Notes under the pieces: model-generated
Seen by the model: the letters and a program-made list of their open reading frames with translations, nothing else
Told to the model about the DNA's origin: nothing
Databases searched by the model: none
Program-made: the position numbers and the translations under genes
Shown: piece by piece, positions 18,519-30,129 of the stretch
Numbering within the stretch: the first letter of the stretch is position 1
How the letters are laid out: each line of letters starts with the position of its first letter
NCBI GenBank assembly: GCA_025529335.1
Contig: JAMYHX010000463.1
Span: 1-34,492, forward strand
DNA from: Rhizopus sp. PT2906
Taxonomy: Eukaryota > Mucoromycota > Mucoromycetes > Mucorales > Rhizopodaceae
Direction: 5' to 3'
DNA length: 34,492 nucleotides

Positions 18519-20820
18519 TTAAGAGTGATGCTTCACTGACGATGATCGATTTAGCCAAGAACCAATTTTCCCGGTCAATCGGGTCACAGACCCTTTACGA
18601 CGATGGTTTGAATTGACTGCCAAAGATGAAGATCGAGAGAGTTGAGGTGTTGGTGGTAATGTCTGTTTAGGTCCTTCCTTGGCCTGTGCTATAGCTGTAT
18701 TAAAATCGACTGTGTGGGCTGTTTGTCGTGAGGTCAGGGTAGCAACAGACATACCAGGTGGCGGTTGAACAGCCGTAGTTCCACGTGCATAGGTATAATT
18801 GATGTTATCTTTAGGTGGTACGGGAGGCGGAATATCTTCCTTGTCAATTGCTTCACTGCTGCTATCACTACTATCGCTGGTGGTCGCTGTGGTCGTGCTG
18901 TGATTACTGGCAGGTGGATGATTAAGATTACTTGGCTTTTTATTAAGTGACTTGGATGATTCTTTACGTAAGATGGCTTTGGATAACTTTCTAAACAATG
19001 ACTTATTGCTTGTGTGTGCACCTGAGCCAGCAGTTGCGGTTAATGTGGTATTATCGTCACTGTCTGTATAAAATGTAGTAATATCCTTTTCTGCTGAATT
19101 AGAAGGTGTTAATGACTGAGGTGAATCTTCTGCTGCTACAACAGTTGTTGTTGTTGTTGTTGTGGTATTAGTATGAGCATTAGGCTGATGATCCGACTGA
19201 GGTAGAGAAGGAGGCGGAACTGTAAACACATGGCTTTCCGAGGGTAATTGATGCTGAGATAGAGATGAACGAAGCCAGCGTTGTATTCTACTGAGATAGT
19301 TGGTGGATATAGCGGCTGATGAAGCAATAGTAATAGGTGTTTGATTAATAGGCACTTCTGCCAGTGGACGATGAGGAGCTTCATCTACCAAGGATGTCTG
19401 ACTGCTACGAGCAGAGGACGTGCCACCGCCAATCGATTCAACTGAGCCCTTTCTGGAAAGGCTTCGCTTGATAGAACGAACACGGTGTGCTGCTTGATGT
19501 TCCTGTGAGGCTTGTTTTTCGGCTGCTAGATAATAAAGTGATAAATAAGGATGATAAGCGGCCGGTACAGATTGTGGATCATCATACACGATGCCATCGT
19601 TTATTTCCTGGTACGACAGCGGAGGTGTGAGTGGTTTTTTGGCATGACAATCCTCGATGTATTGTAGAGCATTTTTATAGACTGGAGACAGAATGATCAA
19701 GGTCAATTTCTGTTCAATATCTTCTGTCGTGCCTAATTGAAATCCTTGAGACATTCTTTCAATCACCTTTGGATCAAGTGGAAGGGTCAGCGGCTTTCGA
19801 AGAGGCATATGGTTCTTGATTGGAGCTGCGTCTTTATTAAGCCATGGGTGATGGATGATGTCTGTCATGATGATACGCTTGGATGGATCGGTGATGAATA
19901 TTTTTGAGAGCAAATCCTTACACTCTTCACTCATATGACTTGGATAGGTTACGTGTCCCTTTTTGATCTTTTCATGCAATCCGGGCATGGATTTATCGTC
20001 AAAGGGAACAGCACCAGTTGCCATAACATAGATAACAACACCCAGACTCCAAATATCGACTTCGGGACCGCGATAAGGATTTGCCCTTAATAATTCAGGG
20101 GCAGCGAAATAAAGTGATCCACAATAAGTGGTAAGGAGCCTTTCAGGACAAAAGAGGTTTGATAAACCAAAATCGATAATTTTGATTTGTCGACCAGACT
20201 TGTCAATCATAATATTTTCAATCTTGAGATCTCGGTGAACAATTGAATTACGGTGTAAGTAATCAAGGGCGCTGACGATTTGCCGAGTGAACAGACGAGT
20301 ACGTCGGTCGGATAATCGTTGACGTTTAACAATGTAATGAAGTAATTGACCACCTCCAACATAGTCCATAAGAATATAGAAATAAGGGCCCTGTATCACA
20401 AGATCTTTGAGTCCAACAATATTGGGGTGTTTTAACAGCATCATCATATGGGCTTCTCGGATAGTCCGTAGCTCTCTGTTCTCCTCTCTTGCCTTTTCCT
20501 TTGCGATCTGTTGAATTGACTTTCCATTGGTGTATGGAGGTGAATTGAACATTTGTAAGTTGGCTCGAGGTACTATTTTGACGGCAATCTATAGAGATGG
20601 ATATGAGTATATAGGCGCCTCTTTTTTTATCATAAGCTGTCTATACCTTTTCACCCGTGACATTATGGACACCCAACTTGACTTTACCCATACTGCCTTT
20701 ACCTAGACTCTGTTGTAGTGTATAGTTGCCAATGGTCTTGACAGGTACCGTCAAGTGATTAGGTTCGTTTGTTTTATTGACAACTGTTGCTGGTGGGATT
20801 GATTCAGTCTCAGCAACCAT
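18519..20820 (-). CDS. KIN1/PAR-1 (MARK)-like serine/threonine kinase without recognisable KA1 domain
   Basis: A 747-aa kinase from two exons: 20820-20647 and 20588-18519 (58-nt intron). The kinase domain spans about residues 35-330: G-K-G-S-M-G-K-V loop, I-A-V-K-I-V with the ATP-anchoring Lys, a Kin1-type insertion rich in Lys/Glu before R-E-L-R-T-I-R-E-A, H-R-D-L-K-I-E-N, D-F-G-L-S-N and C-G-S-L-Y-F-A-A-P-E. Fungal Kin1 and animal MARK kinases control cell polarity, exocytosis and septation. After the kinase domain comes a Kin1-like W-L-N-K linker and P-L-R-K-P-L block. A long Ser/Thr-rich disordered tail follows, with a Thr run encoded by GTT/TGT repeats and a P-P-P-V-P-P-K motif. The usual C-terminal KA1 membrane-binding domain is not seen; the protein ends in a basic Ser-rich tail. 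The stop is 100 bp from the convergent microprotein gene. Confidence 0.88.
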
Positions 20821-21431
20821 ATTTTTTTTATCTTTTTTTTGATCCTGGGATAATGAAAAAAGGGAAAGAAAAGGAAAGGAAAAAGAAAGAAATGAAATTG
20901 CTTATAAAAAAAGGCCAGAGTCTTTTCTCAATTGAGGTAATTAACGCGTGACAAACTCTTTGTATACTTTTTTATTGACGGGAGTTTAAAAAGAAAGAAT
21001 CAACTAAATAATAGTGCACAATTAAAGAAAAAACATAAAGAAAAAAAAGGGTTCGTTTAATAAGATAATAAAGAAATGAAATCAATGGTCATAGGTAATT
21101 TGCTATCTTTTATCATTCAAAAAAAAGGGCCTTATTTAATGAGGGATGGGGCACGGCGTTGATCTTCAATTTGATATCGTTAAATAAATAATTAATGCTT
21201 GTTACACCACGTCTCTCCGACCCCCCTTTCTTTCTTCCTTTCTTTTTTCCTTGGCTTTGCGATGAAAGAGTGGGGTCATTACCATGGTAATCAATAAATG
21301 TTACTCTATGTTTGTGTTGCTGCTTTTGATTTTGTTTTGTCTATATGATAGAATGCTGAAATCACGAGTTATAGAGAGAATCTCTCTCAGATATGAGTTT
21401 GCCTTCAATGCACGTGGATTTTTAGATAATG

Positions 21432-21475
<44 letters not shown>

Positions 21476-22853
21476 AAGACAGAAAAGCCTTTGTCTCCCT
21501 AGTCGGCTTAGTAAAAGAGCTGTCTGATAATATCTAGTAGTTACCTGTATGTAATTTAATGACATGTATGCATGTCACTATGGTTACCGTTGCGTAATAC
21601 AGAATTGCTATTTAATAGAATTACAATAATGCATGACAACACCATTTTCTGTGCTTCCACTACGCAATTCATTGTTTTCTCTCCTTTTGGGAAATGAGCC
21701 ACACATTAATTATTCAGTAAACAGGCTTAGTATCGATCAAATCTTAAACAACCATAAAAGTTGGCATTCATTCAACAATGACCTAAAAAGAAGGAAATTT
21801 TTTTATTTTTCTCTATGCAAGTCAATGCCTTTTAAGGTTTTGTATTGATACAGTGATTGTATCGACAAGCTCCAATTATACATTAGGTAATAGAGATACA
21901 ACTAACCTCTTTGTCAAACTGGATGGCCAGAATATTGGACGTGTAGAATATTGTGACGCTTCCATAAGAAAAAATGAATACGTGGACTATCTCTTTTTTT
22001 TTTTTTTGTTTGTTGAATTGATATGTAAATAATATACTTGGACATAACACAGTACATACAAAACGATTCTCTCCTCTCTCCTCTCTCTTTTTCTCTATTC
22101 TCTCCCTCAATTCTCCTTTTTCGAATCTGATTGAGAACAAAGTTTTCGATCAAGTTGAAGGCTGGTATGTGATGTGTTTTCCTTATTACAGAATAAAAGG
22201 GTTATGGAGGTAGCAGCTCTTTCTGATATGCGAGGCTGGTTTAGACACCTTATATCTTAAAGTGCATTGATGGTGAATTAAGCTTTTACAAGTCGAGACT
22301 GTCAAAATCAATTACTAATACGACCGAGTTTCCAGTAACAACTGATAATAAAACAATTGACGTGTAGTGACAATCTATTGTAGAGACCTATTAGACTTCC
22401 GCCCAATCGTCTTATCATTACCAATACCTGTTTACGCAGCGTGAGAACCTCTGATCATCTCCATCGTCCTGTATTTACTGTTTCATCTTTTTGTTTCTCT
22501 TTTTGGCGTATATTGCTTTATAAAAGCTATGACTCACATCATGCTATCAAATCATTACCATGACTCATTGAATACAACCTCAATAATATATTCGTTATCT
22601 GTAGCCTACATGTAAATAGAATAGATCCAAATAAATATTATTCCTAGTATCAAGCAATCACAAACGTACTATTATCCTGATCGTCTCTTTTTTTGTTTTT
22701 ACAAGACAAATAGACATTTCTAATGTTACCATCGCACACACACACATCACATGCGGGGAAATTAAATGTGCGGTAAAATCCGACTTCATTATTAATACAG
22801 GGTGAGAATACATTTCTTTTTCTTTATACACGCATTTTACGTAGTAAAAAAAA
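20821..22853. other. Two-kilobase intergenic region, divergent promoters
   Basis: Lies between the divergent kinase and aminotransferase genes. It holds a 42-A run (21432-21473), a GACATG-4 nt-CATGTC palindrome near 21561-21576, pyrimidine-rich stretches near 22065-22120, and no gene that I can support. Short open frames here are compositional. It probably combines two promoters and unique spacer DNA. Confidence 0.5.
21432..21473. repeat. Poly(A) tract of 42 nt
   Basis: Uninterrupted run of 42 A, interrupted by a single G in the following AAAGAAAG. It could be a slippage tract or the tail scar of a retroposed sequence; no retroelement remnant was seen beside it. Confidence 0.9.
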
Positions 22854-24211
22854 ATGGCAGTTAAGCCCTTTGGAAAACAGTTCAGAGCCGATTTCCCTTT
22901 AGAGGATGAATATATCCCTATCTCTCATGGTGCTCATGGCTCGTATCCTGCAGCTGTTCAAGCCTACGTGGATGAATACAACAGACGCGCTGAAAAGCAT
23001 CCTGATCGCTGGCATCGATTTGATTTCCGGCCTTTACTGCAAGAAAATCTTGAGCGTGCCGCAGCACTCATCAAGTGCGATCCCAAAGATATTGTCTTTG
23101 TTGCAAATTCATCTACAGGAGTAAACAATATACTTCGAAGCTTTCCCTTTGAAGAAGGCGATAAAATTCTTTGTGTAAGCTGTATTAATCTGCATGATCC
23201 TATCGTTTTACTGATATCTATAGACGATAATAGTATCAAACCACGTATATTAACTGTGACAAGACATTGGACTTTTTAACGCATTATAAAAAGGTAGAAC
23301 TCGTACGCGTTGAACTCAATTATCCCTTGGAGGATGATGAAGTTATTCGTTTGACAAAAGAAGCTATTGAGAGAGAACATGCTAAAGATAGCTCCAAAAA
23401 GATTCGTCTTGGCTTTTTTGATGCTATTAGCTCACTTCCCGGTGTTTGTATGCCCTATCAAGCCCTGACCAAACTCTTTCGAGAATATGATATTCCATCC
23501 TTCGTCGATGGTGCTCACGCAATAGGACACATTGAACTCAACTTGGCCGAGCTGGATCCTGACTTTTTTGTCTCCAACTGCCATAAATGGCTATTCACAC
23601 CTCGTGGCTGTGCAATTCTCTATGTCTCTAAGCGTTATCAAGGATGGATTCATCCCACAGCGATTCAATATGCCTATCAGCATCATGATAATCCAATGGA
23701 TGGATCATCATTTAATGAAGAGCATGTTCCTGGTGTCATCAACTTAACCTCCTACCTCTGTGTTGGTCCAGGTATATATAATATAAACTATACCCTTTCC
23801 CTATATTCTAATTGTCTTCTCTTGTTTTTTGCTTAATCAGCCCTTGATTATCGTGAATCGATCGGAGGAGAGGAGGTCATTCGTAAATATAATCATGAAC
23901 TGGCCGTTCAAGGCGGTGAACTTGTTGCCAACATGCTGGGTACTCAAGTAATGGAAAACTCAACCAAGACGCTAACAGCCAACATGGTGAATATTGAATT
24001 GCCCATCAAGAATACAACCAAGACAGATCAAGAAATTACCAGCTTCTTTATGAAAAAATCCATTTATGAATACAACACGATTCTAGTCGTTTATAAGCAT
24101 AACAGTAAATGGTGGGTCCGATTGTGTGGTCAAATCTATGTTGATCTGGATGACTTCAAGGCTACAGGTGAAATCATTTTGAAGATGATTAAGGAACTTG
24201 AACAAGCATAA
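22854..24211 (+). CDS. Class V PLP-dependent aminotransferase (isopenicillin-N-epimerase / cysteine desulfhydrase-like)
   Basis: A 409-aa pyridoxal-phosphate enzyme of fold type I, class V. Exons: 22854-23174, 23234-23771 and 23841-24211; introns are 59 and 69 nt. Markers: N-terminal I-S-H-G-A-H-G-S-Y-P, N-S-S-T-G-V-N near residue 84 for cofactor phosphate contacts, D-G-A-H-A-I-G-H with the PLP-binding Asp, and the Schiff-base Lys in S-N-C-H-K-W-L. The first splice produces T-T-Y-I-N-C-D-K-T-L-D-F-L, a block expected here in the family. Close fungal relatives are annotated as isopenicillin N epimerase-like or cysteine desulfhydrases, and the ergothioneine lyase Egt2 belongs to the same class; the substrate cannot be told from sequence. 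The product lacks an obvious targeting peptide, so cytosol is likely. Convergent with ERV25. Confidence 0.87.
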
Positions 24212-24595
24212 CAATATTTAAATAAATATAAATCATAAAAAGAACTATTGAAAAGGGGGGCTTTTGTGTTCTCTTTTGTACATTCAAGTGTTGCTGATAT
24301 AAGAAATATGGATCTTTTTTTTTTTTTTTCTTTAAAGGCGTGGAAGAAGGCACAATGATTATATAAAAATAAATAATAAACTGATACGCGTCAAAAAAGA
24401 TTGACACTGTAGCCTGCAGTCACTTCGAGAACATGCATGATTGGATATCATCCTTTTTTGTTGCTCTTTGGAGAAAAAGTAGATGCAATACCCTTCTCAA
24501 AGGAAAGGTGTACATTATGTGGTGTATATTTTTAATTCTAATAACAGTAAAAACCTTTAGTGATAATACATTTCCTCCTTTTTTTCCTTTTTATT
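24212..24595. other. Convergent 3' region between aminotransferase and ERV25
   Basis: 384 bp of AT-rich sequence holding both 3' untranslated regions. An open frame of about 60 codons at 24433 has no family resemblance. Confidence 0.5.
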
Positions 24596-25421
24596 TTAAT
24601 CAATCAATCTCTTTCTTCTAAAGAAGCGACGTAGGTATAATATTTGCCAAGTACCAAGTCCAAAGAGGGTGAATAAAGATAAAATGCTGAACCATTTAAC
24701 TCTATCGTTTGTAGATTCTAATAAAGAATTAGTGCCCTTGTTCCTTTTTTTTTAATCATCAAGCTTTACCATTTGTGTCTCTTAATCTAGCTTCACGAGC
24801 CTTTAAATAATTCATTTCATCCACAATTTCTCTTACGACACTTTCCAACTTTCGAAGTTCCAGTTCAAGTGGAGTCAACTTTTCAGCATTTGCAATCTTT
24901 TTAAAATCAGCAGCTTCAGCACCAACACTGAACTCTAATTGAATAGGGCGTTTATATTGAGGTCCCTCCTTGAAACCTATTGAGAAAGTGTTAATCCATG
25001 TTGACACTTTGTCAATTATTGTACCATTACCATCATCAAGAACATTGCTAAAGCAAACCAAGACTTCGCCTTCACTATTTGTAGTAAATGCATTACGAAG
25101 TTCGCCGTTGACATCACTTTTCTTTACATAAACATTAGGTGTTTCATTGTTGTCTCTAATCTATAATCACTTTTAGAATCAGGACATCACTACCACAACC
25201 TTCAAGGTTCCTTTTACCTCGAGATTCACACGTTGGTTATAACCATCTCCGACATTAACAACTGCCAAAACTAAAGTGTCATGAGGTACATATTGGCTGA
25301 AGCATTTGGTGCCTTCTTCAATATGGTCATTGGTTACAGCAGGTAAATCGAAATGAATGGCGTTGGCTACAGCAGCGAATAAACTCGCCACAAAGAATAA
25401 ACCAAGGGCTGTTGGCTGCAT
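24596..25421 (-). CDS. ERV25: ERV25-type p24 (GOLD-domain) cargo receptor
   Basis: A 238-aa member of the p24 family that cycles between ER and Golgi in COPII/COPI vesicles and selects cargo such as GPI-anchored proteins. Exons: 25421-25218, 25160-24770 and 24717-24596; introns are 57 and 52 nt. Features in order: signal peptide (residues 1-21, ending V-A-N-A), GOLD domain with the paired cysteines in K-C-F-S-Q and L-V-C-F-S-N, and a coiled coil (L-E-L-R-K-L-E-S-V-V-R-E-I-V). Then come a luminal R-E-A-R-L-R-D-T-N-E-S-T-N block, one membrane span, and the cytosolic tail L-R-R-F-F-R-R-K-R with the FF motif and basic residues for COPII and COPI binding. The tail type suggests the p24-delta (Erv25/TMED10) branch. 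The last exon, which supplies the membrane anchor, is too short to appear as an open frame alone. Confidence 0.9.
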
Positions 25422-25553
25422 TCTTATTTAATGAAAAGAGTAAAAGAAAAAAGAGAGAGAGAAATAGTGTGTGCGTGTGTGTGTAGTGCGCGTGCGGCTT
25501 TCTTATTGACTGAAAAATATTGACGGAGTTAATGATTCTTTCTTTTTTCTTTA
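25422..25553. promoter_or_regulatory. 132-bp bidirectional promoter between ERV25 and ALG13
   Basis: The two start codons diverge with 132 bp between them. The interval holds a GT-rich stretch (25468-25485), a GC-rich patch TGCGCGTGCGGC (25486-25497) unusual for this AT-rich DNA, and polypurine/polypyrimidine sequence toward each gene. Both products act at the ER, so shared control is plausible. Confidence 0.5.
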
Positions 25554-26170
25554 ATGTCAGTGTTTATTACTGTTGGTTCTACAGGATTTGATGAGTTGAT
25601 AAAAGTGACGACATCAAGCCTCTTTTTAGATTGTCTAAGTCAATTGAATTATAAAAGAATTGTCTATCAATATGGATCATCAGAGCCCGTGTTTAAAAGG
25701 AACATTATGGATTATAAAGGTAACATGGACATAGAGGGTTATCAATACAAGCCATCTATTACAAATGATATTCAAGCAGCAGATATTGTCATTGGTCATG
25801 CTGGTACATAATACACGCATATGTATATCTATTATTCATATATATATATATATATATATATGTATAGGTTCAGGCACTATACTGCAGACACTTCGTTTGA
25901 ATAAAAAGTTGATTGTGGTTGTGAATAAATCATTAATGGATAATCATCAATATGAACTCGCACAAGCAATGCATATAAAGAACTATGCCATTTGTAGTGA
26001 TACAAGGTAATAAATACACATATCAGAATAGACAAGCACACTCATATTTTATAAAAAGTGACCTAGTCAATACAATCCAAACAATCCATAGATTTCAGCC
26101 GGCCCTTTTTCCTGAGGCCAATGAAAGAGTATTTGCTGAGATTGTCGACAGGCACATGGGTTACCAATAA
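25554..26170 (+). CDS. ALG13: ALG13, catalytic subunit of UDP-GlcNAc transferase for N-glycan precursor
   Basis: A 166-aa protein of the Alg13 type, which with membrane-bound Alg14 adds the second GlcNAc to dolichol-PP-GlcNAc on the cytosolic face of the ER. Exons: 25554-25803, 25868-26006 and 26059-26170; introns are 64 and 52 nt. The first intron contains an AT run (about 25838-25861). Family blocks: V-T-V/I-G-S-T-x-F-D-E-L-I near the start, V-Y-Q-Y-G, A-D-I-V-I-G-H-A-G-S-G-T-I-L for UDP-GlcNAc binding, and N-K-S-L-M-D-N-H-Q-Y-E-L-A. The second splice gives C-S-D-T-S-D-L-V-N-T-I; an alternative acceptor would leave an impossible 25-nt intron. MID1 starts 44 bp after the stop, on the same strand. 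Confidence 0.93.
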
Positions 26171-26214
26171 ATCTTTTTCTCTCTCTTTTTCTCCCCTTTT
26201 TCTTTTTCCAGAAT

Positions 26215-27707
26215 ATGCTTATACCAATTTCTTTTCTTTTCCTTTTATTATCTCATATTCAACATACAACATGTCAAACTATACAGCTTCAAAATAACCA
26301 AATAGTCTCCGCATCATCAACATCTGCAGCATATCAGCATTATTATTTTTCAATTCCAACACAGATTCAACTCTTGGCTCAAAAACCCAATATTTACCTC
26401 TCCATCACCAGTTGTAATCAACCTGAACTCATTGCTTTTTTATCAACAAGTAATACAACTGAGCCACAGAATGGTATTCGTCTTGACAATACACACGGTT
26501 TAATAACCTGGAATAGCAATCATTCTGTAAGCGAGATCTGGATTGCAATAAGTGCAAATCAGACAAAAGATAATAGCGGACAATGGTCATATGAGATTGC
26601 TGCCTCTACTCAACGTAAGTTCTTATTTTTTACATCTCATAAAAAATACTTATTGTTTCTATAGAGATTATGCATCCTGTCTACAACGATAGCGATCCGA
26701 CTGCACCATACATCACGCTGGATGATACAGATCGAAACAGTGCCTTATTTCTTTCAAATGTCCTTGGTGAACCTTTCCCAAACAGCACCATCCTCATCAC
26801 GTCTGGCCAACCATCCGACCTTTCTTGGTCTCTCTGTGCTGCCAAACTTCACAGTGTCCCTCAGCTGAGCATCAACCGAACGACCACCACACGAGGACCG
26901 ACAAACGCAACTCGATACCAATTCCTGATTTCCAATTTGACAGACAACACCTCTTATCAAGCTTATTTACTACAGGAAACCAATGGGCTAGCTGGCATCT
27001 CAATGCCAATACCAATCAAAACAAAAGCATCAGCCGTTTGTCAATTGATTTATGATCTACCCTTTTGCAACCAAGTTGCCTACAGTGTCCCATCCAATTC
27101 AGCTGTCAGTCGCTGGGACCTTGCAGCACAATATGATACCCAAGCTCAGGCTTTGTTTGATCCCTTTGATGTATCGCTATCTCAATTCAATTGTGAATCA
27201 ACACAGTATTCTCTCGTTCGCAATTGTACCGATTGTTACCGTGATTACAAGACATGGCTTTGCTCTGTCACGATACCGAGATGTACAGATTTGACCTCTA
27301 GCACAGGCCTCATACAAGGATCAGATAAGATTAAAGCAGCACCTGCTGTACGAGATGTACCTGTTAACGGCTCTCGAAACCCTTGGATCGATAGCACCTT
27401 ACAACCTAGCGCATGGACAGAATTACTTCCCTGTATTGATCTATGCTATCACGTTGTTCAGAGCTGCCCCCCTTACCTACAGTTTTTTTGCCCTGTAGGT
27501 GATTTAGCTTCCGTTCAGTATGGATACTGGCAGACTGGAAACGCGACAGTTAACGGAACGACATACCAGTTTAACCTTAATAACCCAACGTGTAATCGCA
27601 TGGGATTAGACATCAAGCTACTGACACTTAGTAGCCAAGGACATAAGCTAAGAATCTTTTCATACTCCTTTTGTATAGTTTTCTTTGTGATTTTCATTCT
27701 GTTATAG
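26215..27707 (+). CDS. MID1: MID1-like stretch-activated calcium channel subunit
   Basis: A 480-aa secreted or membrane-anchored glycoprotein of the Mid1 family, the partner of the Cch1 channel for calcium entry under mating-factor, ER or mechanical stress. Two exons: 26215-26614 and 26665-27707 (50-nt intron). An N-terminal signal peptide (about residues 1-20, L-F-L-L-L-S-H) precedes a region with many N-glycosylation sequons (N-T-T, N-H-S, N-Q-T, N-S-T, N-R-T, N-L-T, N-C-T and others). A Cys-rich C-terminal half follows, with Cys in C-x-x-C-Y and C-I-D-L-C-Y patterns typical of Mid1. The very C-terminus is hydrophobic (F-C-I-V-F-F-V-I-F-I-L-L), matching a GPI signal or membrane anchor. The upstream interval to ALG13 is only 44 bp, so promoter elements must lie inside ALG13 or the two are co-transcribed. 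Confidence 0.87.
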
Positions 27708-27832
27708 ACCTTGTAAATTATTCTATTCTTTCCAAAAAAAAAAAAAAAAAACTAATAAATTACTCCTTATAGAGAGAAAAGAAAAAAGGGGAATCTAATT
27801 ATTCATGCAATACAAATGTTTGTTTGTTTTTT

Positions 27833-29674
27833 CTATACACATTGAGCCATGACCTGAAGTGAATCTATTACATCCTGTACTGTTGGCAAGTACCAAAGTG
27901 CCTGTGTCTGTCGATCTTCAGGACCTACCATGACCGAGAACTTTTCATTGAGATCTGTTGCTTTTTTCAATGTCTTGAACATGTCTTCATCTGTACGATC
28001 ATCACCACAGCACATCACAAAGTCAAATGGAGTATTGCTGGATATCAATAGACGCTTCAAAATCTCACCCTTATTCACCATCGTTGGACGTACTTCCAAG
28101 TTTTTCTTGCCCACTAATACTTCCAGAGGCAGCTTGCTAAGGATGGCTTGTTCCAAATGATTCTGGCACTCCTTGGCTTGGAATGCACCGTATTCTGGAT
28201 CAGCAAGACGGTAATGCCAGGTAATGGCACATCGTTTATGCTCAATAAAACTACCAGTCGTTCGCTCAGTATAGTAAGTAAATATTTCGAGTACATCATT
28301 CTTCCAGCTCATATCAAAGTGTTCAGTCAGGTTAATCCATTTCTTGCTGTATGGATACCGCATAAATGAACCATGTTCTGCGCTTAAGCCCAGGTTTTCT
28401 ATATGGCCAAGCCAGTTAGCAAGTGCATTCTCGTCACGGCCAGATATGATCCAAACTTCATTGTGAGGATCTTGGCATAATTTTTCGAGATACTTTAGCA
28501 TGTCTTTGGGAGGAACAGCAGCCATAGGTGTCTTTTGTATCGGTGTTAATGTTCCCTATAGACTATATGTTAATATCAGCACAAGATAGATATGCCTTCT
28601 TACATCATAGTCAAAGCAAAGAAGTCGCTTTTTGGATCGTTGATACTGTTCTTTAAGATAATCCAGTTTAAGCTTTGGCGTATTCTTGCTTTGTTCAGAT
28701 AACATGCAGGTATGTATCAACATTTTGACAAATGAATGAGCCCAAAATGAGGTTGTATTAGATTTGACGTGTGCTAATAATTGCTAATAAACAAAAATAA
28801 ATCACAGTGCAATTTATAGATTTTTTTTCCTGGTTGTTTTACCATGTGCCTTGTCATTTTTTCCTCTTCACTCATTGTGAGCGCGTCATTGATTGCCTTT
28901 GCAACTCCAGAGTAATCCCAAGGGTTAACAAGTAATGCTGAGCCCATGGACCCTGCTGTACCCGTTAATTCCGAAACGATCAAGGGCCCGTGCTTTTCCT
29001 GTTGACACATGACGTATTCAAGACTAGTTGTGTTCATGCCATCTCTAATAGATGTAATTAGGGCTGCATCAGCGCTTGATAGCAAGGCATAATATTCATC
29101 TGTCTGTATCTGATGATAATAATGATAGACAGGTATAAACTCTAAAGAACCATAAGCACTGTTGATATGTGCAACCATCTCTGACACTCGACGCTCGTTC
29201 TTGATGGTATCTGCCGAACTTGGTGAATCGGTTACTTGGATCAGGACCACCTTATTTTGCCATTCAGGATAGTCTGAAAGGAATTTTTCAAAAGCAGCAA
29301 GTTTCTGAAGGACGCCCTGAACGAGATCAAGTTTATCTCTTCCTACCAAGATCTTCTTATCAGAATACATTTCAGCAATAGCCTGAATTTTTGGAATCAC
29401 ATCTGCACTTCGCCGAACAGCGTCTACTGCATCAACATCAATGCCTATGGGAAAGGTACCAACATGGCAAAAGTGGCCATCGTACTCAACACCTTCCGGA
29501 GATGACTCGTAACCCAAGACCCGAGTCGATGTCGAGATAAAGTGTCTAGCATTTGCATATGTCTATCATGTAGTTTTTCCCTTAGTACAAAAACGTATAA
29601 CATGACTTGCTTTAGTCGTACCTGAAATCCCACCAAGTTGGCAGCCAGCATCCCTTTAAGAATTTCCTGGCGTT
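27833..29674 (-). CDS. Trehalose-6-phosphate synthase/phosphatase, lacking the N-terminal half of the synthase domain
   Basis: Exons 29674-29622, 29562-28843, 28783-28604 and 28555-27833 (introns of 59, 59 and 48 nt) give 558 residues. The C-terminal part is a complete trehalose-6-phosphate phosphatase: C-F-D-Y-D-G-T-L-T with the nucleophilic Asp, I-I-S-G-R-D, and C-C-G-D-D-R-T-D-E-D-M-F. Before it lies the second Rossmann half of a GT20 synthase domain (I-G-I-D-V-D-A, V-G-R-D-K-L-D, V-V-L-I-Q-V, S-I-R-D-G-M-N-T-T-S-L-E-Y). The first recognisable block is R-Q-E-I-L-K-G-M-L-A-A-N-L-V-G-F-Q, which normally sits about 150-250 residues in. The first exon opens at an acceptor (TTGTTAG); upstream are only a poly-T tract and the divergent WNK gene, with no donor exon. 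An in-frame ATG at 29651 could give a 550-aa protein. The UDP-glucose/Glc6P-binding first half is missing, so synthase activity is unlikely. Either a real truncation or an assembly join at the poly-T tract. Confidence 0.85.
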
Positions 29675-29732
29675 CTAACAAAAAAAAAAAGATCAGCTTC
29701 AATCCTTCTCCTTATTTCCTTTGTTTTGTTCT

Positions 29733-29733
<1 letters not shown>

Positions 29734-29772
<39 letters not shown>
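29734..29772. repeat. Poly(T) tract of 39 nt
   Basis: Uninterrupted T run between the truncated trehalose gene and WNK; a plausible site of assembly collapse. Confidence 0.9.
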
Positions 29773-29961
29773 CTTTATAAAAATTTACATCAAAAAGAAA
29801 TAACATTTGGACAAAATAGCAAAGTGTGGTTCCGTTTTTGTTTATAAAAACTTTCCCTCTTACGGCTTCTCGTCTTCTCTCTATTCATATATATATATAA
29901 CCCCACTCTCCTTTTTCTCGGGCTTTTTCGCATTATACACTAAGATAAATTTAGATTCGAA

Positions 29962-30095
29962 ATGTCTAGTTCTCAATCAGTTAGTTTCGAGGACGAAATC
30001 ATCAATTATGATGATGATCCACTGGACAATCGTCAGCAGCATCAATCTCAGCGTAGTTATTACAACGATTCTGATGAAAGCCTCTATATATCATT

Positions 30096-30129
<34 letters not shown>

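Noticed and set aside
21284..21848. Two plus-strand open frames near the poly(A) tract
   Set aside because: One ends in the poly-A-encoded Lys run; neither has protein-like composition or splice support.
26007..26031. A 25-nt intron in ALG13
   Set aside because: Too short to splice; the acceptor at 26058 gives a 52-nt intron and a family-consistent join.
29638..29847. Open frame through the poly-T tract
   Set aside because: Compositional: a Phe run from the T tract, antisense to the trehalose gene's first exon.
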